DNA of 64,000 bases from Micromonospora sp. PLK6-60 (GCF_019890675.1 NZ_JAIOAA010000009.1:145691-209690), one strand, 5' to 3'. Shown: positions 1 to 8,480, counted from the first letter of the stretch. The notes: generated from the letters alone by a model not told the origin. Program-made: numbers and translations.

Positions 1-2
1 GC

Positions 3-1163
3 TACCTGCTGCTGGTGCAGGTGCTGCTGATGAGCCGCCTCGGCGTGCTGGAGCGGCTGCTCGGCGGGGAGCGGATCTCCCGGCTGCACCGCGACCTGGG
101 GGCCACCCTGCTGGTCGCGGTCCTCGCCCACCTCGCGCTGCTGGTGGTCGGCTACGCCCAGGTGGAGGGCAACTCGGTCCTCGCCGAGGTGGGCGTGCTG
201 CTCACTGACTACCAGGACATGGTCTCCGCGTTCGTGGCCGCCGGGATCATGGTCACGGTCGGGGTGACCGGGGTGCGCGCCATCCGGCGGGTGCTGCCCT
301 ACGAGCTCTGGTACCACCTGCACCTGACCAGCTACCTGGCGCTGCTGCTCGGCTACGGGCACCAGTTCAGCAACGGCGCGCAGCTCTACGAGCCCGGTCC
401 GGTGCGCACCGGCTGGATCGCCGCCTACCTGGCGTTGGTCGCCGCGCTGCTCTGGGGGCGGCTGCTCCGGCCGCTGCACTTCAACCTCCGGCACCGGCTG
501 GAGGTGGCGGACGTGGTCGCGGAGAGCACCGACACCGTCTCGATCTATCTGACCGGGCGCCGGCTCAACCAGATCGACCTGCTCGGCGGCCAGTACTTCC
601 GCTGGCGGTTCCTCAACGCGGGCGGCTGGTGGCAGTCGCACCCGTTTTCGGTCTCCGCCGCCGCGAACGGCCGCTGGCTGCGGCTGACCGTCAAGGTGGT
701 CGGCTCGCACACCGCCGACCTGCGGGACCTGGAGCCGGGCACCCGGGCGTGGGCCGAGGGACCGTTCGGCACGTTCACCGCCGCCCACCGCACCCGGGAA
801 CGGGCCCTGCTGATCGCCGGTGGCAGCGGGATCGCCCCGCTGCGCGCGATGCTGGAGGAGTTGCCCGCCGGCGCGGCGCTGATCTACCGGGCCCGGCAGC
901 CGGCCGACGTGCTGCTGCACGAGGAGCTGGAGTGGATCGCCCGGTCCCGGCAGACCTCGGTCTGGTACGTCATCGGCAGCCGGGACGATCCGGGCCCACG
1001 GCAGGTGATGAGCCCGCCGGGGCTGCGCCGGCTGGTCCCCGACCTGCTGCGCCGCGACGTCTACCTGTGCGGGCCGCCCGGCCTGGTCGACCACGCGGTG
1101 CAGGTGCTGCGGGCGGCCGGCGTGCGCCGCCGCAACATCCACCTCGCCAACTTCGAGCTGTAG
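3..1163 (+). CDS. Ferric-reductase-like transmembrane flavoprotein (5' truncated)
   Basis: This is a membrane flavocytochrome-like oxidoreductase that passes electrons from NAD(P)H through FAD to membrane haem and an extracytoplasmic acceptor. The reading frame is open to the window edge, so the true start lies upstream. The first ~145 residues hold several membrane spans with histidines (LHRDLGATL, YHLHLTSYLA, GYGHQF) suited to haem ligation. A ferredoxin-reductase-type domain follows, with the FAD motif HPFSVSA, the nucleotide-binding loop AGGSGIAPLRA and a terminal CGPPGLVDHAV motif. It lies 15 nt upstream of an FMN-binding protein and an ApbE flavin transferase, which suggests it donates electrons to that protein. 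The family is clear; the physiological acceptor is not known. Confidence 0.85.
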   Translation, partial: YLLLVQVLLMSRLGVLERLLGGERISRLHRDLGATLLVAVLAHLALLVVGYAQVEGNSVLAEVGVLLTDYQDMVSAFVAAGIMVTVGVTGVRAIRRVLPYELWYHLHLTSYLALLLGYGHQFSNGAQLYEPGPVRTGWIAAYLALVAALLWGRLLRPLHFNLRHRLEVADVVAESTDTVSIYLTGRRLNQIDLLGGQYFRWRFLNAGGWWQSHPFSVSAAANGRWLRLTVKVVGSHTADLRDLEPGTRAWAEGPFGTFTAAHRTRERALLIAGGSGIAPLRAMLEELPAGAALIYRARQPADVLLHEELEWIARSRQTSVWYVIGSRDDPGPRQVMSPPGLRRLVPDLLRRDVYLCGPPGLVDHAVQVLRAAGVRRRNIHLANFEL

Positions 1164-1178
1164 AGGGGTATCCCCGTC

Positions 1179-1784
1179 ATGCGTCGCGCGCTGTTCGCCA
1201 TCACCGGTCTGGCCGCCGGCACCACCGCGCTGGTGGTGCTCAAGGGTTCCCCCGCCGCCACCCCGGTCGCGGCCGGGGAACTGCCGGCCGGGACGGTGGC
1301 GGTGCCGGGGGAGTCCGCCCCGGCGAACCGGGCGGCGACCCGGCCACCGTCCGCGCGGCCCAGCGGCACCCCCGCGCCGAAGGCGAGCGCCAGCCGTACC
1401 CCCCGCCCGAAGCCCACCGCCAGCGCCACCACGAAGGCCACCACCAGCGCGCCGCGGCGGACCACCGCCGCGCCCCGGACCACCACGGCCGCCCCGCCGG
1501 CGACCAACCGCAAGGTGACCGGGCCGGTGGTCACCAACGAGTTCGGCAACGTGCAGGTGCAGATCACCGTCTCCGGCACGAAGATCGTCAACTGCGTCGC
1601 CCTGGAACTGCCGTCCGGCGGCCAGTCCGGGCAGCGCAGCGACCGGGTGGACGCGGCGTACAGCGGCACCTCGGGGCAGGTGGTGCAGCGGCAGAGCGCC
1701 AGCCTGGACACCGTCTCCGGGGCCACCTACACCAGCCGGTCGTACCAGCAGTCGTTGCAGGCCGCGCTGGACCAGGCCCGCTGA
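1179..1784 (+). CDS. Exported FMN-binding domain protein
   Basis: This is a 201-residue exported electron carrier. Residues 1-22 look like an N-terminal membrane anchor or signal. Residues ~45-110 are a Pro/Thr/Ala-rich extended linker. Residues ~115-200 are an FMN_bind domain. The domain ends with the motif SGAT at residues 180-183, whose threonine is the known site where ApbE attaches FMN through a phosphoester bond. The gene sits between a ferric-reductase-like protein and apbE, and its stop overlaps the apbE start (TGATG). The three genes together read as an outward electron-transfer chain. The terminal acceptor cannot be told from the sequence. Confidence 0.88.
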   Translation: MRRALFAITGLAAGTTALVVLKGSPAATPVAAGELPAGTVAVPGESAPANRAATRPPSARPSGTPAPKASASRTPRPKPTASATTKATTSAPRRTTAAPRTTTAAPPATNRKVTGPVVTNEFGNVQVQITVSGTKIVNCVALELPSGGQSGQRSDRVDAAYSGTSGQVVQRQSASLDTVSGATYTSRSYQQSLQAALDQAR

Positions 1785-2566
1785 TGACCGCCGCCGCGAC
1801 CCGGCCCGGCCTGCGCCGGGTCGAGCAGGTCATGGGTACGGCGATCAGCCTGGACCTGGCCGACGACCTGCCCGCCGCCACCCTGCGCGAGCTGGCCGAC
1901 GAGGTGTTCGGCTGGCTGCGCGAGGTGGACGCCCGGTTCAGCACGTACCGGGCGGACAGCGAGGTGTGCCGCTTCGACCGGGGCGAGCTGTCGTTCGCGG
2001 AGACCTCCGCCGACCTGCGTACGGTGCTGGAGCGCTGCGCCGAGCTGTGGGGCGCCACCGACGGGTTCTTCGACGCGTACGCCACCGGGCGGCTCGACCC
2101 GTCGGGCTACGTCAAGGGCTGGTCGGCGCAGGTCGCCTCGGACCGGCTGCTCGCCGCCGGGGCGGCCAACCACTGCCTGAACGCCGGCGGCGACGTGCGG
2201 GTACGCGGCCACTCCGCCGCCGGCCGGCCCTGGCGGGTCGGGGTGCGGCACCCGTGGGAGCCGGCCGCCACCTGCCTGGTGCTCACCGGCACCGACCTGG
2301 CGGTGGCCACCTCCGGGGTCTACGAGCGCGGGCCGCACGTGCTCGACCCGCGGCGCGGCGCGCCCGCCCGGGGGCTGCGCTCGGTCACCGTGGTCGGCGC
2401 CGATCTCGGGCTGGCCGACGCGTACGCCACCGCCGCCGTGGCGATGGGCCCGGCCGGCATCGGCTGGCTGGACCGCCTCCCCGACCACCGGCACGCCATC
2501 GTCACCGACGACGCCCGCCTGCTGCACTCCACCGCCCTGCCGCTGGAAGGAGGGGCCCCTTCTTAA
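1784..2566 (+). CDS. apbE: FAD:protein FMN transferase (ApbE family)
   Basis: This 260-residue enzyme transfers FMN from FAD onto threonine in S/TGAT motifs of exported proteins and needs Mg2+. ApbE hallmarks are visible: MGTAISLDL near the N-terminus, the NAGGDVRVRG block in the middle and a conserved D-A-Y-A-T-A-A-V-A segment near the C-terminus. No lipoprotein signal is evident, so it may act in the cytoplasm or through an unrecognised export route. The start overlaps the FMN_bind stop by one base, implying translational coupling and naming that protein as the substrate. Its last codons (EGGAPS and the TAA) lie inside a palindromic repeat, so the repeat supplies the C-terminus. Confidence 0.88.
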   Translation: MTAAATRPGLRRVEQVMGTAISLDLADDLPAATLRELADEVFGWLREVDARFSTYRADSEVCRFDRGELSFAETSADLRTVLERCAELWGATDGFFDAYATGRLDPSGYVKGWSAQVASDRLLAAGAANHCLNAGGDVRVRGHSAAGRPWRVGVRHPWEPAATCLVLTGTDLAVATSGVYERGPHVLDPRRGAPARGLRSVTVVGADLGLADAYATAAVAMGPAGIGWLDRLPDHRHAIVTDDARLLHSTALPLEGGAPS

Positions 2567-2599
2567 CGCATTCGGTAGCGGAAGGGCCCCCGGTTAACA
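2545..2599. repeat. GGGGCCCC-core palindromic repeat, copy 1 (subtype A)
   Basis: An imperfect hairpin with arms GGAGGGGCCCCTTCTTAAC and GGAAGGGCCCCCGGTTAAC lies between two convergent genes. It shares the central block TTAACGC-TTCGGTAG-GGAAGGG with the copy at 54902-54957. It overlaps the 3' end of apbE and probably serves as a two-way terminator or a mobile palindrome. Confidence 0.8.
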
Positions 2600-2613
2600 C
2601 CTCGGACCGATGG

Positions 2614-3285
2614 TCAGCTCGCCCGGCGCGGCAGCGGAAGGTGGTGCGGGAGGGAGTCGGGCGGCAGCGCGACCCCGGCGGTCCGCAGCGTCTCGATCAG
2701 CGCGTTCTGCACCAGGTACGAGTCGGGCACCTGCCAGCGGGCCTGTTCCGGGGCGACCGCCCAGCGCACCACCCCCTCCGGCAGCCGGGTGGGCGGCGCG
2801 GGCACCCACGAGCCGGGGCCGTGCCGCACCACCTGGTAGCAGTGCTCCAACTCGGGGCGGAGCGGGTCGCCGGGGCGGACCAGGAACATCCAGCGCCCGG
2901 TGGGGGTGACCAGGACCGGTCCGCGTACGCCCGCGCCGGCCGGGTGGGAGCGGACCGCCTCCAGCACCTGCCGGCCGAGGTGGGCCGGCACCTCCAGCAC
3001 GTCGAACGCGCGCCCGGTGGGCAGCAGCACCCCGTGCGGGCGGCTGTGCCACCAGGTCGCCACCCGGGCCGGGTCCCGGCTCGCGCCGTGCTCCCAGTCC
3101 TCCAGCGCGGGGTGGCAGCCGACCGTCGGGCAGCCCGCCCGGCCGCAGACGAACCGGCTGCGCGCCAGGCAGGCGCCCGGGGTCACCTCCCAGCCGTGCA
3201 CGGCGTAGCGCACCGCGACCCGGCGCAGCCGGACCCGTTCCAGTGGTGTCAGTTGGACGACACGTGGACCGACATTCCCCCACAT
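2614..3285 (-). CDS. PrimPol-like (bifunctional primase/polymerase N-terminal) protein, degenerate
   Basis: This 223-residue protein resembles the N-terminal domain of bifunctional DNA primase/polymerases: a helical start with RYAVHGWEVTPG, a Cys-rich insert (C-x7-C-x4-C-x4-C around residues 39-57) that could bind zinc, then DPARVATWWHSRPHGVLLPTG. Where active enzymes carry the DVD metal-binding motif this protein reads FDVLEVPAHLG, so the catalytic acids appear lost. No helicase domain follows. The ATG at 3285 has a GGAG ribosome-binding site; reading further upstream gives an Arg/Ser-rich sequence with no family signal. It is divergent from the XRE regulator. A nucleic-acid-binding role is plausible; polymerase activity is doubtful. 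Confidence 0.65.
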   Translation of the reverse strand: MWGNVGPRVVQLTPLERVRLRRVAVRYAVHGWEVTPGACLARSRFVCGRAGCPTVGCHPALEDWEHGASRDPARVATWWHSRPHGVLLPTGRAFDVLEVPAHLGRQVLEAVRSHPAGAGVRGPVLVTPTGRWMFLVRPGDPLRPELEHCYQVVRHGPGSWVPAPPTRLPEGVVRWAVAPEQARWQVPDSYLVQNALIETLRTAGVALPPDSLPHHLPLPRRAS

Positions 3286-3490
3286 TGGTGCGATCTCCCT
3301 CCGCCCCGAAGGTCGAGAGCCGTCGGAGCACGCGTCGAACCCCGTCACTGCCTTGATCCGCGGTCGTTGAGCTGACGAACGGCTGATGCAAGTTGCACGA
3401 AAACTACGAGGACAGTCCTTACGGCTGACGTACAGGCTGTGCGACCAGCGAAAACCTGGAGACGGACGGCGGCGCGGGAGGGATGGGCGG

Positions 3491-4723
3491 ATGGACGAAC
3501 TACCCATAGGTCGCCGGGTCGCCTACTGGCGCGGTCGCCGCAAGATGTCCCAACAGGTCTTCGCCGACCGGCTCGGCAAGTCCAAGAGCTGGGTCGACAA
3601 GATCGAGCGCGGGGTGCGCCGGCTGGACAAGTTCTCCGTCGTCTACGAGATCGCCGACATCCTCGCCATCGACGTCCAACTGCTGCTCGGCAAGGACCCG
3701 GAACGCCGGACCGACGCGTTGAACTGCATCGACCAGGTCGAGGTCCAGGAGATCCGGGCCGCCCTCGAACGGTACGACTCGATGAGCGCGTACTTCGACG
3801 CGGCGCCGTACCCGCCACCGCTCGTCGACATGCGCAAGGCGGTCAACCACGCCTGGCTGACCTACCAGTACGGCCGCTACGGCATGCTCACCCGGGCGCT
3901 GCCCAAGCTGCTGCGCGACGCCCAGGCCGCGGACGCCGGTTACGGCGGCGGGGACCCGGCCCGGGAGGCGGCCCACCTGCTCGGGCAGGTCTACCAGATC
4001 GCCTCGTCGGTGCTGCGCAAGCTGGGCGAGTGCGAGCTGGCCTGGCTGGCCGCCGACCGCTCGATGGCGGTGGCCCAGCGCGCCGACGACCAGCTGCTCG
4101 CCGGCATCGCCACCACCCGGGTCTGCAACGCGCTGGTCGCGATGGGGCGCCCCCGGCCGGCGCTGGAGCTCAACGTGGCCATCGCCAACCGGCTCGCCCC
4201 GGGCGGCGGCAACGACGCCTCGCCGGCCCGCCTCTCCGTCTACGGCATGCTGCTGCTCCAGGGGGCGATGGCGGCCTCCCGGATCGGCGACTCGGCGACG
4301 GTGGACGACCTGCTCAACGGCGCCCAGGAGGCCGCCACCCTGCTCGGCGGCGACCACAACCACTACTGGACCTCGTTCGGTCCGACCAACCTGGAGCTGC
4401 ACCGGGCCGCCGCCGCGGTGGAGCTGGGCGACGGCGGCCGGGCGGTGGAGATCCACCAGCAGCGCATCCCGGAACCGGACTTCAACGCGCTGCTGCCCGA
4501 GCGCCGGGCCCACCACCTGCTGGACATCGCCCGCGGGTACGCGCAGATCGGCGATGTGGCGAACGCCGGGGAGATGCTGCTGCGCGGCGACCGGCTGGCG
4601 CCGTCGGAGGTCCGCTGCCGGCCGATCGCCCACGAAGTGATGTCGGACGTCCTCCGTCGCACACGGGGTGCGCCGCCTCCGCCGATTGCGGAGTTGGCTG
4701 AACACATGGGAGTGGGAGTGTGA
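3491..4723 (+). CDS. XRE-family HTH regulator with TPR-like C-terminal domain
   Basis: This 410-residue cytoplasmic regulator starts with an XRE-type helix-turn-helix at residues ~8-62 (GRRVAYWRGRRKMSQQVFADRL, then SKSWVDKIERG). The remaining ~330 residues are alpha-helical repeats of TPR type, which normally sense a peptide or small ligand. The ATG at 3491 follows GGGAGGG and begins the HTH directly, unlike the longer Arg-rich upstream reading. It sits 16 nt upstream of an HFCD-type flavoprotein and is divergent from the PrimPol-like gene. Similar XRE-TPR proteins are common in actinomycetes as developmental or metabolic regulators. Its target is not known; the neighbouring flavoprotein gene is the first candidate. 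Confidence 0.82.
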   Translation: MDELPIGRRVAYWRGRRKMSQQVFADRLGKSKSWVDKIERGVRRLDKFSVVYEIADILAIDVQLLLGKDPERRTDALNCIDQVEVQEIRAALERYDSMSAYFDAAPYPPPLVDMRKAVNHAWLTYQYGRYGMLTRALPKLLRDAQAADAGYGGGDPAREAAHLLGQVYQIASSVLRKLGECELAWLAADRSMAVAQRADDQLLAGIATTRVCNALVAMGRPRPALELNVAIANRLAPGGGNDASPARLSVYGMLLLQGAMAASRIGDSATVDDLLNGAQEAATLLGGDHNHYWTSFGPTNLELHRAAAAVELGDGGRAVEIHQQRIPEPDFNALLPERRAHHLLDIARGYAQIGDVANAGEMLLRGDRLAPSEVRCRPIAHEVMSDVLRRTRGAPPPPIAELAEHMGVGV

Positions 4724-4739
4724 ACGCGGTGCCCGCCGG

Positions 4740-5318
4740 ATGAGCGGCACCCGCAGCAGTGGGCGCCGGCCGGTGCTCTACGCCATCGCCTGCGGCTCGC
4801 CGTTGGCCCGGGACGTCGGCCGCCTGGTGGAGCTGGCCCAGCACGACGGCTGGGAGGTGTGCGTCGTCACCACGCCGGACGGGGCGAAGTTCGTCGACCG
4901 GGCCGCGCTGGCCCGGCAGACCGGCCACCCGGTCCGGACGCACTACAAGAACCCCGGCGACCGGGACGTGCTGCCACCCGCCGACGCGATGATCGTCTGC
5001 CCGGCGACGGTCAACACGATCAACAAGTGGGCGGCGGGGATCACCGACACCCTGGCGCTCGGCCTGCTCTTCGAGGGGCAGGGCCGGGGCCTGCCAGTGG
5101 TGGCGGTCCCGTTCACCAACGCGGCCATGGCCGCCCACCCGGCCTTCCGGGCCGGTCTCGACCGGCTGGCCGACTGGGGGACGACGGTGGTCTTCGGCGA
5201 CCACGTCGTCCCGCTGCACCCGCCCGGCACCGGCGAGCGGCACCTGCACACCTTCCCCTGGGAGCTCGGGCTGGCCGCGCTGCGCGACCGACCCGAGTCG
5301 GTCAGCCCGGCCGCCTGA
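4740..5318 (+). CDS. HFCD-type flavoprotein
   Basis: This 192-residue protein has the fold of FMN-binding flavoprotein decarboxylases (PPC decarboxylase/Dfp, EpiD). Visible blocks are VLYAIACGSPLARDVG near the start, VCVVTTPDGAKF, the PADAMIVCPATVNTINKWAAGI block typical of the family's active-site and FMN-binding region, and VPFTNAAMAAHPAF. The ATG at 4740 was chosen because upstream codons are Arg/Trp-rich and overlap the regulator gene. It probably forms an operon with the XRE-TPR gene. The substrate is unknown. It is too short for the bifunctional Dfp, so it is not the main coenzyme A biosynthesis enzyme. Confidence 0.78.
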   Translation: MSGTRSSGRRPVLYAIACGSPLARDVGRLVELAQHDGWEVCVVTTPDGAKFVDRAALARQTGHPVRTHYKNPGDRDVLPPADAMIVCPATVNTINKWAAGITDTLALGLLFEGQGRGLPVVAVPFTNAAMAAHPAFRAGLDRLADWGTTVVFGDHVVPLHPPGTGERHLHTFPWELGLAALRDRPESVSPAA

Positions 5319-5357
5319 GGGGTGGACCGGCCGCCCGCGCCGGTAAGCTGACCCGCC

Positions 5358-6233
5358 GTGAGCCCATCCGCGTCCCCGCCGCCGACCGTCGCCGACGTGG
5401 TGGCCGAGCTGGAGCGGTGCTACCCGCCGGCCTGGGCCGAGGAGTGGGACCGGGTCGGCCTGGTGCTCGGCGAGCCGTCCGCCCCGGTGCGCCGGGTCGC
5501 CTGCGTGGTCGACGTGGTCCCGGAGACCGTCGCCGAGGCCCTCGCCGCCGGCGCGGACATGATCGTCGCCCACCACCCGCTGCTGCTGCGCGGCGTCTCC
5601 TCGGTGGCCGCCACCACGTACAAGGGGCGGATCGTGCACCAGCTCATCCGCAACGACGTGGCGTTGTACGTGGCGCACACCAACGCCGACACCGCCAACC
5701 CGGGCGTCTCCGACGCCCTCGCCGCCCGGTTCGGGCTGACCGGGCTGCGCCCGCTGCACCCGGCCCCGGCGGGCAGCGCCGCCGCCGGCGACGGGCGGGG
5801 CATCGGCCGGATCGGCGAGCTGCCCACCCCGCTGACCCTGGCCGAGCTGACCCGGCGGGCCGCCGCGGTGCTGCCCGCCACCGCCTGGGGCGTCCGCGCC
5901 GCCGGCGACCCGGACCGCACGGTGCGTACCCTTGCCGTCAGCGGCGGCTCGGGGGACAGCTTCCTGGCCGCGGCGACCGCCGCCGGGGTGGACGCCTTCC
6001 TCACCGCCGACCTGCGCCACCACCCGGCCGGCGAGCACCTGGCCGCCGGTGGCCCCGCCCTGCTGGACGCGGCACACTGGGCGACCGAGCGACCCTGGCT
6101 GGACGACCTGGCCGGCCACCTGCGGGCCGCCCTGGGCGTCGAGACGACCGTGTCCGACCTGGACACCGACCCGTGGACCGTACACGCCACCGCACCCGCG
6201 GCGGACGACAAGGAGCGCGACCGTGAAGGCTGA
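5358..6233 (+). CDS. Nif3-like dinuclear metal centre protein
   Basis: This 291-residue protein belongs to the Nif3/YbgI family, toroidal hexamers with a dinuclear metal site. Likely metal ligands are H72-H73 in IVAHHPLLL, the histidine and aspartate of VAHTNADTA (residues ~107-111), and a C-terminal His/Glu pair in DAAHWATERPW. The GTG start lies 8 nt downstream of TAAGCT, a -10-like box, so the message may be leaderless. Its end overlaps the next gene by 11 nt. The same trio (Nif3, zinc ribbon, RNase HI/phosphatase) occurs in mycobacteria. Biochemical function of the family remains unclear; GTP cyclohydrolase-type annotations are weak. Confidence 0.88.
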   Translation: MSPSASPPPTVADVVAELERCYPPAWAEEWDRVGLVLGEPSAPVRRVACVVDVVPETVAEALAAGADMIVAHHPLLLRGVSSVAATTYKGRIVHQLIRNDVALYVAHTNADTANPGVSDALAARFGLTGLRPLHPAPAGSAAAGDGRGIGRIGELPTPLTLAELTRRAAAVLPATAWGVRAAGDPDRTVRTLAVSGGSGDSFLAAATAAGVDAFLTADLRHHPAGEHLAAGGPALLDAAHWATERPWLDDLAGHLRAALGVETTVSDLDTDPWTVHATAPAADDKERDREG

Positions 6234-6960
6234 CCCCAAGGACCAGCGCCGCCTGCTGGACCTCCAGGCCATCGACACCTCCCTGGCCCAGCTCGCCCAC
6301 CGCCGTCGTTCGCTGCCGGAGAAGGCCGAGCTGGAGGGGCTGGCCCGGGAGCTCTCCGCGCTGGAGGACGAGCGGGTCCGCGCCCAGGTCGCCGTGGACG
6401 ACCTGGACCGGGACATCGCCCGGTTGGAGAAGGACGTCGAGCAGGTCCGGGCGCGCAAGGACAAGGACCAGGCCCGGCTGACTGCCGGCAGCGGCCCGGC
6501 CCGCGAGCTGGAGGCGATCCAGCACGAGCTGGCCTCGCTCCAGCGCCGGCAGGGCGACCTGGAGGACGCCGAGCTGGAGCTGATGGAGCAGCGGGAGACC
6601 GCGCAGGGCGTGCTCGACGGGATCGAGGGGCGGCTGGCCGAGGCGCGGGAGCGGCGCGCGGCGACCGAGCAGCGCCGCGACGACACCCTGGCCGAGATCG
6701 GCCGGGACGAGGAGTTCAAGCGGTCCGCGCGCCAGCCGGTCGTCGCCGACCTCCCGGCCGACCTGGTCAAGCTGTACGACAAGATCCGTGAGGACACCGG
6801 CCTGGGCGCCGCCCTGTTCACCGGCGGGCGGTGCGGCGGCTGCCGGCTGGAGCTCTCCGGCGCGGACCTGGCCCGGATCCGCAGGGCGGACCCGGACGAC
6901 GTGGTGCGCTGCGAGGACTGCCGCCGGATCATGGTGCGTACCAACGAGTCGGGGCTGTAG
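6223..6960 (+). CDS. C4-type zinc ribbon coiled-coil protein
   Basis: This 245-residue protein has a long Glu/Arg-rich antiparallel coiled coil (residues ~10-170) followed by a C-terminal zinc ribbon with two CxxC knuckles, CGGC and CEDC. This matches the CT398/FlgZ-like actinobacterial family (mycobacterial Rv2229c type), thought to act as nucleic-acid or protein-binding adaptors. The GTG at 6223 lies within the end of the Nif3 gene, indicating translational coupling. The RNase HI fusion gene starts 5 nt after its stop. The precise partner is not visible from the sequence. Confidence 0.85.
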   Translation: MKADPKDQRRLLDLQAIDTSLAQLAHRRRSLPEKAELEGLARELSALEDERVRAQVAVDDLDRDIARLEKDVEQVRARKDKDQARLTAGSGPARELEAIQHELASLQRRQGDLEDAELELMEQRETAQGVLDGIEGRLAEARERRAATEQRRDDTLAEIGRDEEFKRSARQPVVADLPADLVKLYDKIREDTGLGAALFTGGRCGGCRLELSGADLARIRRADPDDVVRCEDCRRIMVRTNESGL

Positions 6961-6964
6961 ACCG

Positions 6965-8083
6965 GTGGCGGTGCGCGCGGTGCTGGTGGAGGCCGACGGC
7001 GGGTCCCGGGGCAACCCCGGGCCGGCCGGCTACGGTGCGGTGGTCCGCGACCCGGCTTCCGGCGAGGTGCTGCTGGAACGCTCCGAGGCGATCGGCACCA
7101 GCACCAACAACGTCGCGGAATACCGCGGGCTGATCGCCGGCCTGGAGGCCGCCGCCGAGCTGGGCGCGGTCGAGGTCGAGGCGCGGATGGACTCCAAGCT
7201 GGTGGTCGAGCAGATGTCCGGCCGCTGGCAGATCAAGCACCCGGGGCTGCGCCCGCTCGCCGCCCGGGCCGCCGCGCTGGCCGACCGGTTCGACTCGGTG
7301 CGGTTCACCTGGATCCCGCGCGACCGCAACCGGCACGCCGACGCCCTGGCCAACGCGGCGATGGACGCCGCCGCCGGCAAGCCGGCCAGGCCGGTCGAGC
7401 CGGTCGAGGCCGCCGACCCGGCCACCGCCAAGCCGTCCTGGGAGCCCCGGCCCACCGACACCGCCACCCGGCTGATCCTGGTCCGGCACGGCGAGACCGA
7501 GTGGACCGTGCAGGGCCGCTACGCCGGCCGCGCCGACGTGCCGCTCTCCGACCGCGGCCGGGCCCAGGCCGCCGCCACCGGCGCCCGGGTGGCCGAGCTG
7601 GCCCCGTCCGTCGCGGCCGTGGTCAGCTCCCCGCTGTCCCGGTGTACGGCGACCGCCGAGGCGATCGCCGGGGCGCTGGGCGGCCAGCCGGTACGCCGGC
7701 AGGACGACTGGGTGGAGTGCGACTTCGGCGCCTGGGACGGCCGGACCTTCGCCGAGGTACGCGAGGGCTGGCCGGGAGAGCTGGACGCCTGGCTCGCCTC
7801 GACCCGGGTCGCCCCGCCCGGCGGCGAGTCGTTCGCCGCGGTCGCCGAGCGGGTGGACCGGGCGGTGGTGGCGCTGCGCGAGGCGTACCCGGGGGAGACC
7901 GTGGTGGTCGTCTCGCACGTCTCGCCGATCAAGCTGGCGCTGCGCGACGCCCTGGCCGCCCCGGACGCCTTCCTGCACCGGCTGTACCTGGACGCGGCCG
8001 GCATCTCGGTGTTCGACATGTGGCCCGACGGCGGCGTGGCCGTCCGTACGGTCAACGACACCGCCCACCTCGTCACCCGTTGA
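6965..8083 (+). CDS. Bifunctional RNase HI / histidine phosphatase
   Basis: This 372-residue fusion has an RNase HI domain at residues ~5-135 and a histidine-phosphatase (CobC/PGM) domain at ~168-370. The RNase H acids are all present: D11 (VEADGGSRGNPG), E52 (NNVAEYRGL), D76 (RMDSKLV) and D126 (NRHADAL). The phosphatase carries the LVRHGETEW signature at ~172-180 and a second histidine in VVSHVSPIK. It should cut RNA in RNA/DNA hybrids and hydrolyse a phosphomonoester, possibly alpha-ribazole phosphate, as described for the mycobacterial homologue Rv2228c. A GTG at 6971 is an equally possible start. It closes the Nif3 operon. Confidence 0.92.
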   Translation: MAVRAVLVEADGGSRGNPGPAGYGAVVRDPASGEVLLERSEAIGTSTNNVAEYRGLIAGLEAAAELGAVEVEARMDSKLVVEQMSGRWQIKHPGLRPLAARAAALADRFDSVRFTWIPRDRNRHADALANAAMDAAAGKPARPVEPVEAADPATAKPSWEPRPTDTATRLILVRHGETEWTVQGRYAGRADVPLSDRGRAQAAATGARVAELAPSVAAVVSSPLSRCTATAEAIAGALGGQPVRRQDDWVECDFGAWDGRTFAEVREGWPGELDAWLASTRVAPPGGESFAAVAERVDRAVVALREAYPGETVVVVSHVSPIKLALRDALAAPDAFLHRLYLDAAGISVFDMWPDGGVAVRTVNDTAHLVTR

Positions 8084-8222
8084 GTCACCGGCTGCCGCCG
8101 TTCGGCGCAGCCGGCACGCCGTTCGGCGCACCACCACCTCCGCATTGAACGTGATCGCTGTCACACGGTCGTAGCCTCCGGCCGTCACCTGGCGAGCTAC
8201 GACAACTCCCGGAGGTGTGTCC

Positions 8223-8480
8223 ATGACAGCACCCGACCCGGAGGCGCCCGAGGCGCCCACCGCGGCGCGGTCGAGGGCGAAGGACCGCAGCCCCTGGAAC
8301 TGGCTGCTCTTCATCCCGATCGTGGTGCCCCTGATCCCGGCCTTCTTCAACGGCGACTCGCCGCGGTTGTTCGGCTTCCCGCGCTTCTACTGGCTCCAGC
8401 TGGCCTGGATCCTGCTGGGCGTCACCACCACCACGGTGGTCTACCAGATGACCAAGAAGAAGCGGGGTGGTGGGCGGTGA
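8223..8480 (+). CDS. DUF3311 small membrane protein
   Basis: This 85-residue protein has a charged N-terminus and two membrane spans (WLLFIPIVVPLIPAFF and a C-terminal span around LQLAWILLGVTTTTVVYQ), ending in a Lys/Arg tail. It matches DUF3311 proteins, which are encoded beside sodium:solute symporters of the MctP type and are presumed small subunits. A strong GGAGG lies 7 nt before the ATG at 8223, which decides against the GTG six bases upstream. The symporter gene starts about 58 nt downstream on the same strand. Confidence 0.82.
   Translation: MTAPDPEAPEAPTAARSRAKDRSPWNWLLFIPIVVPLIPAFFNGDSPRLFGFPRFYWLQLAWILLGVTTTTVVYQMTKKKRGGGR

Noticed and set aside
29..200. Start of the first gene at the GTG at base 15
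   Set aside because: The same frame is open to base 3 with hydrophobic codons, so the GTG is internal and the gene begins upstream of the window.
4482..6944. An 820-codon minus-strand open frame
   Set aside because: It runs antisense to the flavoprotein, Nif3 and zinc-ribbon genes and reads as low-complexity shadow translation.
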